A DNA stretch of 17,696 nucleotides, from contig JANBQS010000449.1 of the NCBI GenBank assembly GCA_027577415.1, forward strand, positions 1 to 17,696, read 5' to 3'. Position numbers and translations under genes: made by a program. The notes under the pieces are model-generated. The model was not told where the DNA came from and made no database searches. It worked only from the letters and a program-made list of their open reading frames with translations. Positions 15,839 to 17,696 of this stretch are shown here, in pieces; position 1 is the stretch's first letter, and each line of letters begins with the position of its first letter. The stretch is from Coemansia sp. RSA 922 (lineage: Eukaryota; Kickxellomycota; Kickxellomycetes; Kickxellales; Kickxellaceae).

Positions 15839-17454
15839 ATGGAGTCTGAAAATATTTCAAACTTTTGCGCGGTAACGGCCGCCGAACCCAACATTGCCAT
15901 AGGATACCTGCAGGTAAGGCTCCTTACTCCAGCTCAGCGTTTTGAACGAGGAGACAAAGGCAGGCTGACTAACAGGCCCAAATCTCTACTCTATTCTTCT
16001 CAATTGCGTAGGTGTCAGATAATAATTTAGAGCAGGCGATTTCGCTATACTTTGCAAACGACGGACAGCCCCTGCACAGCGATACCGCCCCTGCCAACAG
16101 CGTGGGAGCCCCAGTGACTACGGGTGGAGGTGGATATGACGAAGAAAACGTTCGCGCGCCAATTGCTGCGAGGCGCGACGTACTGGTGGACGACTATGAT
16201 GGCGGAATAGGCGGAGCATACGGATCGATATACAGCGGCGGCGGCAGCGCTTTGTTTCGAGGCGGGGCACCGCGCAGCTCGGCCGCCACGTCAATATTCA
16301 ACCAAGGTGCCGGCGCTGGCCATGTACCATTTCGTGATTTTGCGCAAGAGGCGGCAGAGATTGCAGCGGGCGAGTCTGCGAGTATGATGTCTGACGCATC
16401 ATCGCGGCGCAACCGACTGGCTGAGCTCTTCAAGCCGCCGTTCGACATTATGCACAGTGGCGACATTGATTCGGCACGGCACGAGGCGATGGAGGACGGC
16501 AAGTGGGTGATGGTCAACTTGCAAGAGGTCTCGGACTTTAAGTGCCAAGCGCTGAACCGCGACATTTGGCGTCAAAAGGTCATCAAGGATATTGTGCGCC
16601 AGGACTTTGTCTTCTTCCAGGTTTCCATCGAGACTGCCGAGGGCGTCAAACTAGCCACTATGTACAACGCGGCAGAGTTTCCATTTGTGGCTGTCATACA
16701 CCCCAAGACGGGCGAGCTGAGGCGTCTCTTTGCTCGCATCGATAACGTGTCGGATATGGTGGAGGATATTGCCAACTTTTTGCTCGACCACCCAAAGCCC
16801 AAAAAGTCCAATGGCGGGAGCGCCCCTAGATCGGAGACCAGCTCGCAGGCGCGAGCTTCAAATTCAAACAGGCGAGGCATGTCGGAGGAAGAGGAGCTGG
16901 CTGCTGCCATTGCTGCCAGCGAGCTTGAGAGCAGGGGTGCTCGGTCCCGCGGATCTGGGACCACCGCTAACCCCATTCCCCTGGGATCGGACTCTGAGAT
17001 GGACTCTGACTATGAAAACTCGGACAGCTACAGCGAGATTCTTACCATCAGCTCTGACGACGAGGCCGACGACGACTATGGCGAAGATGATGTCTATGGC
17101 AGCGAACAAGGCGAGATGGAGGTAGATGACGCGTTGCCAGCAGTTCAGGTGCCAGAGCCGGAGGGACCGGGCGCATGGTACAGACTGCTACCAGCAACAG
17201 AGCCGGCCGAACCAGCTCAAGGTCCAACCGTCACGCGTATCCAGTTCCGGTTCCCCAATGGTCAGCGCGTAGTCAGGCGGTTTGAAAAATCGGCCAAGGT
17301 AGTTGAAATTTTCCAGTACCTCAAGGCCACGCTGCCTGAGGCCGCCAACGACGCGCCGGAGGCCCAATTCATGGGCAAGCGTTTGTCCGACAGCATTGAG
17401 CAGACCATCGACGAGGCCAAGCTGGCCAATGCCTCGATTACCATTGATATTTGA
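15839..17454 (+). CDS. UBA-UAS-UIM-UBX Cdc48/p97 adaptor (Ubx5/UBXN7 type)
   Basis: Two exons, 15839-15913 and 16012-17454, around a 98-nt intron (GTAAGG, branch-like ACTAAC, acceptor GCGTAG) give 505 residues. Exon 1 supplies the first half of the UBA-like domain (NFCAVTAAEPNIAIGYLQ), completed by SDNNLEQAISLYF in exon 2. Then come a Gly-rich linker, the thioredoxin-like UAS domain (about 158-286), a ubiquitin-interacting motif EEEELAAAIAASELES (317-332), a Ser/Asp/Glu-rich acidic stretch (about 350-398) and a C-terminal UBX domain (about 430-505). Ubx5/UBXN7 proteins bridge ubiquitylated substrates and cullin ligases to the Cdc48/p97 segregase. The UBX turn that normally reads FPR is FMGKR here, so the Cdc48 contact may be altered. 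It is downstream of LSM6 on the same strand with its own TATA-like element. Confidence 0.94.
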
Positions 17455-17696
17455 GTACAAGCAATAGTTTTTGCGATGACGTGAGAAGTGGCACCGCCAA
17501 TTTGGATATCAATATAGGAGGCTCAAAATGGGTGTTGTTATTTTGCTAGAAAGGGAGCTCCCCTCTTTTACAAGACTGGCTTTGCAAGCAAAGGCTCAGA
17601 CGCGCCCCCTCCTTCTTTCTCTCTCTCTCTTCCGTGTCAACAAACAGTTTTACAATTATAGTACCTTATTTATTTGTTTACATAATTTTGTCTGTA
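17455..17696. other. 3' flank of the UBX gene
   Basis: No gene is visible to the window edge. It contains a (CT)n tract at about 17617-17632, in pyrimidine-rich sequence that may belong to the promoter of a gene beyond the window. Confidence 0.5.

Overview
The window reads as nuclear DNA of a fungus. Housekeeping proteins of fungal or eukaryotic type are broken by short GT...AG introns (about 50-310 nt), most with acceptors ending in GTAG. A nuclear-type tRNA carries an intron just 3' of its anticodon, and genes sit on both strands a few hundred bases apart. Protein divergence and the compact, AT-rich intergenic DNA would fit an early-diverging (zygomycete-grade) lineage such as Kickxellomycotina, but that placement is inference from general character, not a match.

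Left part (1-3783): about 2.5 kb with no gene I can name, though it holds a possible multi-exon minus-strand gene with a coiled coil and a pair of GC-rich hairpins. A complete 1.29-kb mariner-type transposon follows, with 26-bp terminal inverted repeats and TA target duplication, inserted in a (TA)n tract; its transposase is broken by at least one and probably two frameshifts.

Middle (3909-9453): a membrane-anchored cytochrome P450 (minus), an unnamed spliced small membrane-protein candidate (plus), an intron-containing tRNA-Thr(CGU) (minus), a region with only weak ORFs, and a two-exon long-chain acyl-CoA synthetase (minus).

Right part (9823-17454): SVP26/TEX261 ER export adaptor (minus), a mitochondrial-type class I O-methyltransferase (plus), a tiny multi-exon APC13-like anaphase-promoting-complex subunit (minus) recovered by splicing, NatB auxiliary subunit NAA25/MDM20 (minus), U6 snRNA core protein LSM6 (plus), and a UBA-UAS-UIM-UBX Cdc48 adaptor (plus). 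SVP26/OMT and NAA25/LSM6 are divergent pairs that must share short promoters.

Functionally this is a mixed chromosomal neighbourhood (lipid activation, secretory export, protein N-acetylation, RNA processing, ubiquitin/Cdc48, cell-cycle ligase) rather than a pathway cluster. I see no defence system, CRISPR array, phage or biosynthetic cluster. The most notable items are the broken mariner with an unusual D-D spacing, the micro-exon APC13-like gene, the UBX domain without an FPR turn, and several short spliced candidates with no name.
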